Assembly (NCBI RefSeq): GCF_024137965.1 | Contig: NZ_CP099975.1 | Location: forward strand, 2,976,001 to 3,040,000 | Origin: Halomonas sp. Y3 | GTDB taxonomy: Bacteria; Pseudomonadota; Gammaproteobacteria; Pseudomonadales; Halomonadaceae | Direction of reading: 5' to 3' | Length of the DNA: 64,000 bases | Shown here: piece by piece, positions 52,671 through 61,358 of the stretch | Layout: each line of letters starts with the position of its first letter | How positions within the stretch are numbered: position 1 is the first letter of the stretch | Position numbers and translations under genes: made by a program | Notes under the pieces: model-generated | What the model saw: only the letters and a program-made list of their open reading frames with translations | Database searches by the model: none | Told to the model about the DNA's origin: nothing

Positions 52671-53942
52671 ATGCCGATCCGCCCCCTTGCCCTGCTCCCC
52701 GCCCTGGCACTGATATTGACCACCCCCCTCCAGGCCGCCCCGAACCCCACCGACTGGGAGGCGGTGCTCGAGGAGGCTCGAGGCCAGACCGTCTACTGGA
52801 ACGCCTGGGGCGGCGACAGCCGCACCAACCGCTATATCGAGTGGGTCGCGCGGCGGGTGGCCGAGGAGCACGATCTCAGCCTGGTGCACGTCAAGCTCGA
52901 CGACACCAGTGCGGCGGTCTCCCGGGTGCTGGCCGAGAAATCCGCCGGCAACCTCGACGACGGCAGCATCGACCTCATCTGGATCAACGGCGAGAACTTC
53001 GCCGCCATGAAGGAGGCCGACCTGCTCCATGGCCCCTTCGCCGAGCGGCTGCCGAACTTCGCCCTGACCCACCCCGGGCACAACCCCGAGGTGGTGACCG
53101 ATTTCACCCTGCCCACCGAGGGCTACGAATCGCCCTGGGGCAAGGCCCAGATCACGTTCTACTACGATAGTGAAGACATGGGGGACAGTGAAGACATGGG
53201 GGACAGCGAAGACATCGGGGACAGTGAAAAGATGGGGGATACCGGCCCGCCGCGCAGCATCGAGGCGCTAGCGGCCTGGGCCGAGGCCAACCCCGGGCGT
53301 TTCGCCTATCCGCGCATCCCCGACTTCACCGGCAGCACCTTCCTCAAGCAGGCGCTGATCGCCCTGGTCGAGGACACCGCCCCCCTCTACGCCCCGGCGG
53401 AGGAGAGCGACTTCGCCGCGGTCACCGCGCCGCTCTGGGAGTACCTGGATGCCCTGCATCCCCACCTGTGGCGCAGCGGCCGTCAGTTTCCCGCCACCGG
53501 GCCGGAGCTGCGCCGGCTGATCGGCGACGGCGAGCTGAGCCTGGCCTTCACCTTCTACCCCTCGGAGCCCGCCGCCGCGGTGGCCGACTTCGAGCTGCCG
53601 GAGAGCGTGCGCAGCTATGTGCTGGACGATGGCACCCTGGGCAACGTGCACTTCGTGGCCATCCCCTTCAACTCGCCGCGCCGGGCCGGCGCCATGGCGG
53701 TAGCCGACTTCCTGCTCTCTCCGGAGGCTCAGGCCCACAAGCAGGACCTGGCGGTGTGGGGCGACCGCACCGTGCTCGACGTCGCCCGCCTGCCCGAGGC
53801 GGACCGGGCGCGCTTCGCCATCGACGAGGAGAACCCCGCCATGCTGCCCGCCGACGCCCTGGAAAAGACGCTTGCCGAGCCCCACCCGAGCTGGATGACG
53901 GCGCTGCAGGAGGCCTGGCGCGAGCGCTATGTGCGGCGCTGA
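52671..53942 (+). CDS. YnjB-type ABC transporter substrate-binding protein with repeat insert
   Basis: A 423-residue periplasmic binding protein of the group near ThiB/YnjB. Signal peptide: PIRPLALLPALALILTTPLQA. Conserved blocks: VYWNAWGGDSRTNRYIEWV, IDLIWINGENFAAMKEADLL, ESPWGKAQITFYYD, AYPRIPDFTGSTFLKQALI and HFVAIPFNSPRRAGAM. An in-frame insert of four 6-residue repeats (DSEDMG type) at residues 166-189 makes it longer than E. coli YnjB (388). The start at 52671 has AAGGA eight bases upstream. Followed by ynjC and ynjD homologues. Confidence 0.83.
   Translation: MPIRPLALLPALALILTTPLQAAPNPTDWEAVLEEARGQTVYWNAWGGDSRTNRYIEWVARRVAEEHDLSLVHVKLDDTSAAVSRVLAEKSAGNLDDGSIDLIWINGENFAAMKEADLLHGPFAERLPNFALTHPGHNPEVVTDFTLPTEGYESPWGKAQITFYYDSEDMGDSEDMGDSEDIGDSEKMGDTGPPRSIEALAAWAEANPGRFAYPRIPDFTGSTFLKQALIALVEDTAPLYAPAEESDFAAVTAPLWEYLDALHPHLWRSGRQFPATGPELRRLIGDGELSLAFTFYPSEPAAAVADFELPESVRSYVLDDGTLGNVHFVAIPFNSPRRAGAMAVADFLLSPEAQAHKQDLAVWGDRTVLDVARLPEADRARFAIDEENPAMLPADALEKTLAEPHPSWMTALQEAWRERYVRR
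53166..53237 (+). repeat. Four 18-bp in-frame tandem repeats in the ynjB-like gene
   Basis: Units begin at 53166, 53184, 53202 and 53220, with consensus gacagtgaagacatgggg and one to three changes each. They encode D-S-E-D/K-M/I-G. The insert lies after ITFYYD, a place where family members have a surface loop. Confidence 0.9.
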
Positions 53943-53960
53943 TCGTCGCCCCTTCGCGAG

Positions 53961-55658
53961 ATGATGCTGCGTTTCGCCCCGGCGCTGATCGTCACCCTGC
54001 TGGTGGGGCCGATACTGGCCGGGCTTACCATGGCCGCCCTGCCCGCCTTCGGCTACCTGCCGGCGCTGGGCGGCCACGCCTTCAGCCTGGCCCCCTGGCG
54101 GGAGCTCTTCGCCCAGCCGGGCCTGGCGCGCTCGGTGGCGGTCAGCCTGGCCAGCGGCCTGGTGACGACGGCCATTTCGCTTACGGTGGTGCTGCTGTTC
54201 CTGGCCGCGGCCTCCGGCAGCCGGCTGGACCACTGGATCCGCCGCCTGGTCTCGCCGCTGCTGTCGTTGCCTCACGCGGCGGCGGCCTTCGGCCTGGCCT
54301 TCCTGATCGCCCCCTCGGGGCTGCTGGCGCGACTGGCCTCACCCGGGCTGACCGGCTGGGAGCGGCCACCGGACCTGCTGATCGTCCAGGATCCCTGGGG
54401 GCTCTCGCTGATGGCGGGCCTCATCCTCAAGGAGATTCCCTTCCTGCTGCTGATGAGCCTGGCCGCCCTGCCCCAGCTGGCCCCAGCGTGGCGCCTGGCC
54501 ATGGCGCGCTCGCTGGGCTATCGGCCAACAATCGCCTGGCTGAAGGTGGTGGCCCCCTCGCTCTATCCCCTGATCCGGCTGCCGGTCTATGCGGTGATCG
54601 CCTACGCCACCTCGGTGGTGGACATGGCCTTGATCCTCGGCCCCACCCTGCCGCCGACGCTGGCCGTCTCGATCCTCACCTGGTTCCAGGACCCGGACCT
54701 GTCGCGGCGCTTCATGGCCTCGGCCGGGGCGCTGCTGCAGCTGGGCGTCACCGCCGCGGCCCTGGCGATCTGGTGGGGGCTGGAGCGCCTGGTCGCTCGA
54801 CTGGGGCGAAGCTGGATCGAGGGGGGCCAGCGGCACCGCGGCGAGTGGCCGCTGCGCGCCCTGGGCAAGGGGCTGATCCTGACGACCACTCTCACGGCCT
54901 GCGCAGGGATCGCCACCCTGGCGCTGCACTCTGTGTCCGGTTTCTGGCGCTTCCCCGAGGCCCTGCCGCAGGCCTTCACCCTGCTGCACTGGCAGCGCGC
55001 CCTGCCATCGCTGGCCGGGCCGGTCGCCTCGACCCTGGTGATCGCCGGCGTAGCGACGCTGCTCGCCCTGGCCCTGACCCTGGCCGCTCTGGAAAACGAG
55101 CAGCGCACCGGCTGCCATCCGGCCCAGGGCCGTCTTGCCTCGGCCTTCACTCTGCTCTATCTGCCGCTGATCGTGCCGCAGATCGCCTTCCTGTTCGGGC
55201 TGGTGGTGGTGGTGGAAACCCTGGGCACCCGTCCGCAGCATGCCCTGGTGATCTTCGGCCACCTGCTGTTCGTGCTGCCCTATGTCTTCCTGTCCCTCTC
55301 GGAGGCCTATCGGCGCTTCGACCCGCGCTGGTCACAGGTGGCCCTGAGCCTGGGCAACACGCCCAACGGCGCCTTCTGGCGAGTACGCCTGCCGATGCTG
55401 CTGGCGCCGCTGCTCACCGCCATGGCGGTGGGCCTCGCGGTCAGCATCGGCCAGTACCTGCCCACTCAGCTGCTCGGCGCCGGCCGGGTTCCCACCGTGA
55501 CCACCGAGGCCGTCTCCCTGGCCGCCGGTGGCGACCGACGCCTGATCGGCGTCTGGGCGCTGGTCCAGGCCAGCCTGCCGCTGCTGGGCTTTCTTGTCGC
55601 CGTGGGCCTGCCGCGTCTGCTCTGGTCCCACCGTCGCGGCATGCGAGGCTCACCATGA
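53961..55658 (+). CDS. YnjC-type ABC transporter permease
   Basis: A 565-residue inner-membrane permease with about 12 helices in two halves, each with a binding-protein-dependent EAA-like loop (ARSLGYRPTIAWLKVVAPSL in the first half, ALSLGNTPNGAFWRVRLPML in the second). The two-domain layout matches ThiP/YnjC. The stop overlaps the ynjD start (ATGA). Confidence 0.87.
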   Translation: MMLRFAPALIVTLLVGPILAGLTMAALPAFGYLPALGGHAFSLAPWRELFAQPGLARSVAVSLASGLVTTAISLTVVLLFLAAASGSRLDHWIRRLVSPLLSLPHAAAAFGLAFLIAPSGLLARLASPGLTGWERPPDLLIVQDPWGLSLMAGLILKEIPFLLLMSLAALPQLAPAWRLAMARSLGYRPTIAWLKVVAPSLYPLIRLPVYAVIAYATSVVDMALILGPTLPPTLAVSILTWFQDPDLSRRFMASAGALLQLGVTAAALAIWWGLERLVARLGRSWIEGGQRHRGEWPLRALGKGLILTTTLTACAGIATLALHSVSGFWRFPEALPQAFTLLHWQRALPSLAGPVASTLVIAGVATLLALALTLAALENEQRTGCHPAQGRLASAFTLLYLPLIVPQIAFLFGLVVVVETLGTRPQHALVIFGHLLFVLPYVFLSLSEAYRRFDPRWSQVALSLGNTPNGAFWRVRLPMLLAPLLTAMAVGLAVSIGQYLPTQLLGAGRVPTVTTEAVSLAAGGDRRLIGVWALVQASLPLLGFLVAVGLPRLLWSHRRGMRGSP

Positions 55659-56287
55659 ACGATCGCCATCACCTGGTGCTGAAGGACGTCCAACTCGCCC
55701 TGGACGGGGCGAGCCTGCTGACACTCGATGCCGAGGTCGGCCCCGGTGAGATCCTCTCGGTGATGGGCCCCTCCGGGTCGGGCAAGTCGACCCTGCTGGC
55801 CTTCGTGGCAGGCTTCCTGGCGCCGGCGTTCACGGCCTCGGGCCGGGTACTGCTGGATGGCCGCGATATCACGGGGCTGCCGGCGGAGCGGCGCGGCATC
55901 GGCCTGCTCTTCCAGGACCCGCTGCTCTTCCCGCACCTCTCGGTGGCCGGCAACCTGCGCTTCGGCCTGCCGCGAGCGGCGCGCGACCGTGCCGCCAGGG
56001 TCGAGGCCGCGCTGGACGCGGTGGGCCTGGCCGGCTTCGGCGAGCGCGACCCGACCACCCTCTCCGGCGGCCAGCAGTCGCGGGTGGCGCTGATGCGGCT
56101 GCTGCTCTCGGCGCCCCGAGCGGTGCTGCTCGACGAGCCCTTCTCGAAGCTCGACACGGCACTGCGCCAGGAGATGCGCCAGCTGGTGTTTGGCAGGCTG
56201 CGGGAGGCGGGGCTGCCGAGCCTGCTGGTCACCCATGATCACGCCGATGCCGAGGCCGCCGGCGGGCGGATCCTTACCCTCGCCTGA
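55655..56287 (+). CDS. YnjD-type ABC transporter ATP-binding protein
   Basis: A 210-residue ATPase that powers the YnjC permease. Walker A is VMGPSGSGKST; signature LSGGQQSRVALMRLL; Walker B AVLLDEPFSKLD; His-switch LVTHDHADA. The ATG at 55655 forms ATGA with the ynjC stop. Its last 14 bases overlap the 3' end of the convergent hydroxylase gene. Confidence 0.88.
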   Translation: MNDRHHLVLKDVQLALDGASLLTLDAEVGPGEILSVMGPSGSGKSTLLAFVAGFLAPAFTASGRVLLDGRDITGLPAERRGIGLLFQDPLLFPHLSVAGNLRFGLPRAARDRAARVEAALDAVGLAGFGERDPTTLSGGQQSRVALMRLLLSAPRAVLLDEPFSKLDTALRQEMRQLVFGRLREAGLPSLLVTHDHADAEAAGGRILTLA

Positions 56288-57116
56288 CGCCCTGGCCATC
56301 GGGCTCGGAGGGCTCGGGGTTGCGCCACGGCTGCAGCAGCATGCGGTCGAGCCTCAGCTCGCCGGGGTCGCGAAACGCCTCGAGGCCGATGGTCATGCCC
56401 AGATGCCCCTGCTCGGGCTGGGCCCGGTAGGTGCCGAACAGGCGGTCCCACCAGGGCAGGTTGAAGCCGAAGTTGCTGTCGGTCTCGTGGCGCAGCCAGG
56501 AATGGTGGACCCGATGCATGTCGGGGGTCACCACCACCAGGCGCAGCCAGCGGTCGAGCCGCGCCGGCAGGCGTACGTTGCCGTGGTTGAACATCGAGGT
56601 GGCGTTGAGGATCACCTCGAAGAGCAGCACCGCCAGGGCGGGCGCCCCCAGCGCCACCACGGCGGTGACCTTGACCGCCATGGAGAGCAGGATCTCCACG
56701 GGGTGGAAGCGCAGGCCCGAGGTGACGTCGAGCTCGAGGTCGGCGTGGTGCATGCGATGCAGGCGCCACAGCAGGGGCACCGAGTGGAAGAAGCGATGCT
56801 GGAAGTAGATCAGGGCATCGAGGGCCACCACGCAGAGCGGCACCGCCAGCCACAGCGGCACCTCGAGCCAGTGCATGAGCCCCCACCCTTGCGTCTCCGC
56901 CGTCAGCGCCACCCCCACCGCCGCCAGCGGGAACACCAGACGCACCGCCAGGGTGTCGATCACCACGATCAGCAGGTTGCCGGGCCAGCGCTGGCGCCGG
57001 CTGATCCGCTGCGGGCGCCTGGCCGCCAGAAGCTCCCAGCCCGCCATCAGCAGTAGCACCCCGGCGAAGGCCGCGAAGCGAATCCCGGGTTCATTGAGCA
57101 TCAGGAAGTCATGCAT
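56274..57116 (-). CDS. Sterol-desaturase/fatty-acid-hydroxylase-family membrane protein
   Basis: A 280-residue integral membrane di-iron oxygenase. The histidine clusters are HRFFHSVPLLWRLHRMHH near the middle and HRVHHSW later. Hydrophobic helices surround them. The substrate is unknown; bacterial members act on fatty acids, carotenoids or hopanoids. Start at 57116 (MHDFLMLNEPG) has AAAGGA seven bases upstream. It lies four bases after the FAD-disulfide-reductase gene on the same strand, so cotranscription is likely. Confidence 0.85.
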   Translation of the reverse strand: MHDFLMLNEPGIRFAAFAGVLLLMAGWELLAARRPQRISRRQRWPGNLLIVVIDTLAVRLVFPLAAVGVALTAETQGWGLMHWLEVPLWLAVPLCVVALDALIYFQHRFFHSVPLLWRLHRMHHADLELDVTSGLRFHPVEILLSMAVKVTAVVALGAPALAVLLFEVILNATSMFNHGNVRLPARLDRWLRLVVVTPDMHRVHHSWLRHETDSNFGFNLPWWDRLFGTYRAQPEQGHLGMTIGLEAFRDPGELRLDRMLLQPWRNPEPSEPDGQGVRRG

Positions 57117-57120
57117 GGCC

Positions 57121-59292
57121 TCATCCTTTCTCGCTACTCTCGCCACCGCGCCGCCAGGCGAAGTAGCGCGCCAGCCAGCCCAGCAGGCGCTCGGGCTTGT
57201 GGGCATTCTTCCACACCCCGGCGGTGGCCTTCACCGCCTCGCTGCGGGTGGGATAGGGATGAATGGTGGACAGCAGACGGTTCAGTCCGATCCCCCGGGT
57301 CATCGCCAGGGTGAAGGTGGCGAGCATCTCGCCCGCCCCCTCGCCGACGATGGTGGCGCCGAGGATGTGGTCGCTCCCCGGCGGGGTGAGCACCTTGACG
57401 AACCCCTGGGCCTCGCCTTCGGCCAGGGCGCGGTCGAGCTCCGCCAGGTCGTAGCGCGTGACCTCGCAGGCCACGCCCCGCTCCCGGGCCTCGCGCTCGT
57501 TGAGCCCCACCCGTGCCACCTCCGGGGTGGTGAAGGTCACCGCCGGCAGCGCCCGGTAGCTGACTCGAAAGCGCCGAAACTCGCCGAACAGGGCGTTGAC
57601 CGTGGCATGCCAGGCCTGGTGGGCACCGGCGTGGGTCAGCTGATAGGGCCCCGCCACGTCGCCGCAGGCCCAGACGTTGGGCAGCACGCTGCGCAGCGTC
57701 TCGTCCACGTCCAGAGTGCCGTTGGCGCGGGTCTCGACGCCCAGCGCCTCGAGGCCCATGCCGGTGACGTTGGCCTCGCGCCCCACGGCCACCAGCAGAT
57801 GGGTAAAGGGCAGTCGTTCACGCTGCCCTTCGCTGTTCGCCACCTCGAGTGCCGGGCCCGTCGCGTCGGTCACCACTTCGAGCGCCCGATGGCCCAGCAG
57901 GACCCTGACGCCATCTTCGTCCATGGCGGCCAGCAGTCCATCGCCGACCTCGGCATCCTCCCGGGGCAGCAGCTGGCCTGACGACTCCACCAGGGTCACC
58001 CGGCTGCCCAGCAGGGCGAAGCTCTGGCCCAGCTCGCAGCCGATCGGGCCGCCGCCGAGCACCACCAGGTGCTCGGGCAGCGCCTCGAGCCGCCACAGCG
58101 TGTCCGAGGTCAGCACCTCGATGGCGTCGATGCCCGGCAGCTCGGGCACCCGGGGCCGCGCCCCGCTGGCGATGATCACATGGCGCGTGGTCAGGGTGCG
58201 AGGCCCTTCCTGCGTCGCCACGCTCACCTCCCAGGGGCTCGTCAGCCTCGCCTCCCCCTCGAGCACCTCCACCCCGAGGCCGGTGTAGCGCTCGACGCTG
58301 TCGTGGGGGGCGATGGCCTCGATGGCGCCCTGCACATGGCCCATCACGGCGGCGAAGTCCACGCAGGGCTCGCCGACCTTAACGCCATACCGGCCCGCCC
58401 GCCGCACCTCCCGGGCCGAGCGCGCGGCGCGGATCAGCGCCTTGGAGGGGACGCAGCCGGTGTTGAGGCAGTCGCCACCCATCTTCTCGCGCTCCACCAG
58501 GGTCACCCGGGCGCGCACGGCCGCGGCGATATAGCTCGCCACCAGCCCCGCGGCACCGGCACCGATCACCACGATATCGCGGTCGAAGCGTGCCGGCCGG
58601 GCGTAGCGCCTGGCCAGGGCGCGGCGCTTGACCAGCGCCACCAGCCACTTCGCCAGCCAGGGGAAGAGGCCGATCAGCGCAAAGGAGGCCAGCAGCGAGG
58701 GCGAGAGGATATCGCCCAGGGCCTGCAGCTCCCCGAGCTCGCGGCCGGCGTTCACGAACACCGCCGTGCCCGGCAGCATGCCCACCTGGCTGACCCAGTA
58801 GAAGGTGGTCAGCCGCATCCGCGTCAGGCCCATCACCAGGTTGATCACGAAGAAGGGGAAGAGCGGAATCAGGCGCAGCGTGAAGAGGTAGAGCGCCCCC
58901 TCCCGGCGAATGCCGGCATTGACGCGCTCGAGCACCCCGGCATAGCGGCGCTCCAGGGGGGCGCGCAGCAGGGTGCGCGCGATCAGCGCCGCCAGGGTGG
59001 CCCCCAGGGCGCTGGCGAAGGAGACGATCACAAGCCCCCCACCCAGCCCGAACAGGGCGCCGCTCAGCACCGTCATCAGGGTCGCGCCCGGCAGGGAGAG
59101 CGCGGCCATCGCCACATAGAGCAGGAAGAAGCCGCCGATCACGGTGACCGGCTCCCGCGCCAGCCAGGCCTGGAAGCGGGTCTGCTCGGCCTGCAGGGCC
59201 TCGAGGGTCAGGTAGTCGCCGGCCCCGGAGAGGAAGAAGGCCGCCACGGCGGCAGCCACCAGCAGCAACAGCAACAGGCGTCGTGATCTCAT
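57121..59292 (-). CDS. Fusion of TVP38/TMEM64-type (VTT) membrane domain and FAD-dependent disulfide oxidoreductase
   Basis: A 723-residue two-part protein. Residues 1-225 form a VTT/DedA-like membrane domain (helices at about 5-22, 50-110, 140-215; core GALFGLGGGLVIVSFASALG, RLIPLFPFFVINLVMG). Residues 237-720 form a class I pyridine nucleotide-disulfide oxidoreductase similar to mercuric reductases, with FAD site DIVVIGAGAAGLVASY, the redox pair Cys275-Cys280 in GGDCLNTGCVPSKAL, NAD site LVVLGGGPIGCELGQSFAL and the C-terminal HPYPTRSE base. It carries no N-terminal HMA domain and lacks the C-terminal mercury-binding cysteine pair I would expect in MerA. Faces the glycosyltransferase operon divergently. 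Confidence 0.92.
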   Translation of the reverse strand: MRSRRLLLLLLVAAAVAAFFLSGAGDYLTLEALQAEQTRFQAWLAREPVTVIGGFFLLYVAMAALSLPGATLMTVLSGALFGLGGGLVIVSFASALGATLAALIARTLLRAPLERRYAGVLERVNAGIRREGALYLFTLRLIPLFPFFVINLVMGLTRMRLTTFYWVSQVGMLPGTAVFVNAGRELGELQALGDILSPSLLASFALIGLFPWLAKWLVALVKRRALARRYARPARFDRDIVVIGAGAAGLVASYIAAAVRARVTLVEREKMGGDCLNTGCVPSKALIRAARSAREVRRAGRYGVKVGEPCVDFAAVMGHVQGAIEAIAPHDSVERYTGLGVEVLEGEARLTSPWEVSVATQEGPRTLTTRHVIIASGARPRVPELPGIDAIEVLTSDTLWRLEALPEHLVVLGGGPIGCELGQSFALLGSRVTLVESSGQLLPREDAEVGDGLLAAMDEDGVRVLLGHRALEVVTDATGPALEVANSEGQRERLPFTHLLVAVGREANVTGMGLEALGVETRANGTLDVDETLRSVLPNVWACGDVAGPYQLTHAGAHQAWHATVNALFGEFRRFRVSYRALPAVTFTTPEVARVGLNEREARERGVACEVTRYDLAELDRALAEGEAQGFVKVLTPPGSDHILGATIVGEGAGEMLATFTLAMTRGIGLNRLLSTIHPYPTRSEAVKATAGVWKNAHKPERLLGWLARYFAWRRGGESSEKG

Positions 59293-59411
59293 CTGGACTC
59301 CTCGGTGATCCGAAAGGGTATGCTAGCCCCTTGGGTCGCCAGGGTCCCGGCTTCCTTACAGGAAAGCCAGTCCCAGCGAGTCGCCCGAACTGCTGCCCGA
59401 GAGAGTGCCCG

Positions 59412-60101
59412 ATGCCCGCCCACACGCTCAGCCTCATCATCCCGGTGCTCGACGAGGCCACCACCATCGGGGCCACGCTCGCATCGCTTGAGCCGCTGCG
59501 CGCCAGAGGCGTGGAGGTGATCGTGGTGGACGGCGGCAGTCGCGATGGGACCGCCGCCCTGGCCGCCCCGCTCTGCAGCCGGGTGGTCGAGGCCTCCCGC
59601 GGCCGCGGCCGGCAGATGAACGCCGGCGCGGCCGTGGCCGGCGGCGAGTCGCTGCTCTTCCTGCACGCCGACACCCGCCTGCCCGCAGAGGCCGATCGGA
59701 TGATCGAGGCGGCGCTGGCCGGCGGCCACCGCTGGGGGCGCTTCGCCATCCGCCTCGAGGGGCGTCACCCCCTGCTGCCGGTCATCGCCACCGCCATGAA
59801 CCTGCGCTCGCGGCTGACCGGCATCGCCACCGGCGACCAGGCGCTGTTCATGACCCGCGAGGCCTTCGAAACGGTCGGCGGCTTCCCCGACCAGCCGCTG
59901 ATGGAGGACATCGCGATGTCGCGCCGACTGAAGCGCCTCTCGCCCCCCGCCTGCCTGCGCGAGAAGGTGACGAGCAGCGGGCGGCGCTGGGAGCAGAACG
60001 GGGCCTGGGCGACGATCCAGCTGATGTGGAGGCTGCGCTTTCGCTACTGGCGCGGCGCATCGCCGGAAAAGCTGGCAAGGGAGTATCGCCATGTGCGCTG
60101 A
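59412..60101 (+). CDS. TIGR04283-type glycosyltransferase (family 2)
   Basis: A 229-residue GT-A-fold enzyme. It starts SLIIPVLDEATTIGATLASL, followed by VEVIVVDGGSRDGTA, GRGRQMNAGAAVAGGESLLFLHADTRLP (first 20 residues of the block are diagnostic) and the C-terminal MEDIAMSRRLKRL. The family is annotated as an arsenosugar-biosynthesis glycosyltransferase in NCBI models; no arsM or arsS is in the window. The start at 59412 (MPAHTLSLII) is the first ATG before the glycosyltransferase core. Its last 11 bases overlap the start of the next gene. Confidence 0.83.
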   Translation: MPAHTLSLIIPVLDEATTIGATLASLEPLRARGVEVIVVDGGSRDGTAALAAPLCSRVVEASRGRGRQMNAGAAVAGGESLLFLHADTRLPAEADRMIEAALAGGHRWGRFAIRLEGRHPLLPVIATAMNLRSRLTGIATGDQALFMTREAFETVGGFPDQPLMEDIAMSRRLKRLSPPACLREKVTSSGRRWEQNGAWATIQLMWRLRFRYWRGASPEKLAREYRHVR

Positions 60102-60747
60102 ACGGCGACCCGGTGACGTGGGGCTGGCGATACTCGCCAAGGCGCCGATCCCGGGGCGCGCCAAGACCCGCCTGATCCCGGCGCTGGGCCCCGAGAGGGC
60201 CGCCCGGCTCCACGAGCGGCTGCTGCGCCATACCCTGGCGACGGCCCTGGCCGCCACCCCGGCACACCGCATCACCCTGTGGACGGCGCTGGATCACGCC
60301 CATCCGCTCTTTATCGAGCTGGCCGAGCGCCACGGCATCGCCCTGCGCCCTCAGCCCGATGGCGACCTGGGGGAGCGGATGCATCTCGCCCTGTCACAGG
60401 CCGGCGGCCCGGCCATGGTCATCGGCAGCGACTGTCCGGTGCTCACCCCCGACCTGCTGCGCCGCTGTGCCCGCGCACTGGAAGACCACGACGTCGTCTG
60501 CCTGCCCGCCGAGGATGGCGGCTACGCGCTGCTCGGCGCGCGTCATTCCGACCCGCGTCTGTTTGAGAATATCGCCTGGGGCACTGGGCGCGTGATGGCC
60601 GAGACCCGCGAACGCATCGCGGCGCTGGGCTGGCGGCGGGCCTGCCCCGCCACCGTCTGGGACGTCGACCGCCCAGAGGACTTGGCCAGGCTCTCGGCGG
60701 CCTGTCCCGCGCTGGCAAAATATGAATCAGGAGCCGGCATTCGATGA
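60091..60747 (+). CDS. TIGR04282-type glycosyltransferase-like protein (DUF2064)
   Basis: A 218-residue nucleotide-sugar-transferase-like protein. Motifs: LAILAKAPIPGRAKTRLIPAL, VIGSDCPVLTPDLL, CLPAEDGGYALLG, VWDVDRPEDLARL. These are typical of DUF2064/TIGR04282. The two glycosyltransferase genes overlap, and the sigma-factor gene overlaps this one's stop (ATGA), so all are translationally coupled. Confidence 0.83.
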   Translation: MCAERRPGDVGLAILAKAPIPGRAKTRLIPALGPERAARLHERLLRHTLATALAATPAHRITLWTALDHAHPLFIELAERHGIALRPQPDGDLGERMHLALSQAGGPAMVIGSDCPVLTPDLLRRCARALEDHDVVCLPAEDGGYALLGARHSDPRLFENIAWGTGRVMAETRERIAALGWRRACPATVWDVDRPEDLARLSAACPALAKYESGAGIR

Positions 60748-61358
60748 CCGACGAAAGACACTCTGAACAGGATAGCGGCGCGGCTGCCCAGCCGGCCCGC
60801 ATGGAGCGGCTGACAGCGGTCAGGCCCAGGCTGCTCTCCTTCGCACGACTGCACCTGAGAGACAACGCCCTGGCCGAGGATGCGGTGCAGGAAGCGATGA
60901 TGACCGCCATCGAGAAGGATGCCAGCTTCGCTGGGCGCTCGGGCTATGAGACGTGGGTATTCGGCATCCTCAAGTACAAGATCCTCGATGTGATGCGTTA
61001 TCAGAAGCGCCTGGGGCGACTGCAGCCCCTGGATGACGAAAGCGACGACGATGCCATCGACCGGCAATTCCAACACAACGGGCGTTGGCATCAGGACGCC
61101 CGTCCGGCCAGCTGGGGCGAGCCCGACCGGCTCTTCGAGAGCGAGCGTTTCTGGCAGGTCTTCGACGCCTGCATGATCGCGCTGCCGGACAGCGCGGCCA
61201 GGGTATTCTCCCTGCGCGAGCTGATGGGGCTCTCCACCGAGGAGATCTGCCGGGAGCTCGAGATCAGGGAAAACAACTGCTGGGTCATTCTGCACCGCGC
61301 GCGACTCAGGCTGCGCGCCTGCCTGGAGCAGGGCTGGCTTAAGGAGGAATCACCATGA
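60744..61358 (+). CDS. Sigma-70-family RNA polymerase sigma factor
   Basis: A 204-residue two-domain (ECF-like) sigma factor. Region 2 (about 25-95) has LRDNALAEDAVQEAMMTAIE and GYETWVFGILKYKILDVMRY; region 4 (about 140-200) has LPDSAARVFSLRELMGLSTE and IRENNCWVILHRARLRLRAC. The start overlaps the preceding stop. It is followed, again with overlap, by a zinc-binding anti-sigma-like gene. Confidence 0.87.
   Translation: MTDERHSEQDSGAAAQPARMERLTAVRPRLLSFARLHLRDNALAEDAVQEAMMTAIEKDASFAGRSGYETWVFGILKYKILDVMRYQKRLGRLQPLDDESDDDAIDRQFQHNGRWHQDARPASWGEPDRLFESERFWQVFDACMIALPDSAARVFSLRELMGLSTEEICRELEIRENNCWVILHRARLRLRACLEQGWLKEESP

Noticed and set aside
57121..59292. MerA mercuric reductase
   Set aside because: Lacks an N-terminal heavy-metal domain and the C-terminal cysteine pair, and no merR, merT or merP is nearby.
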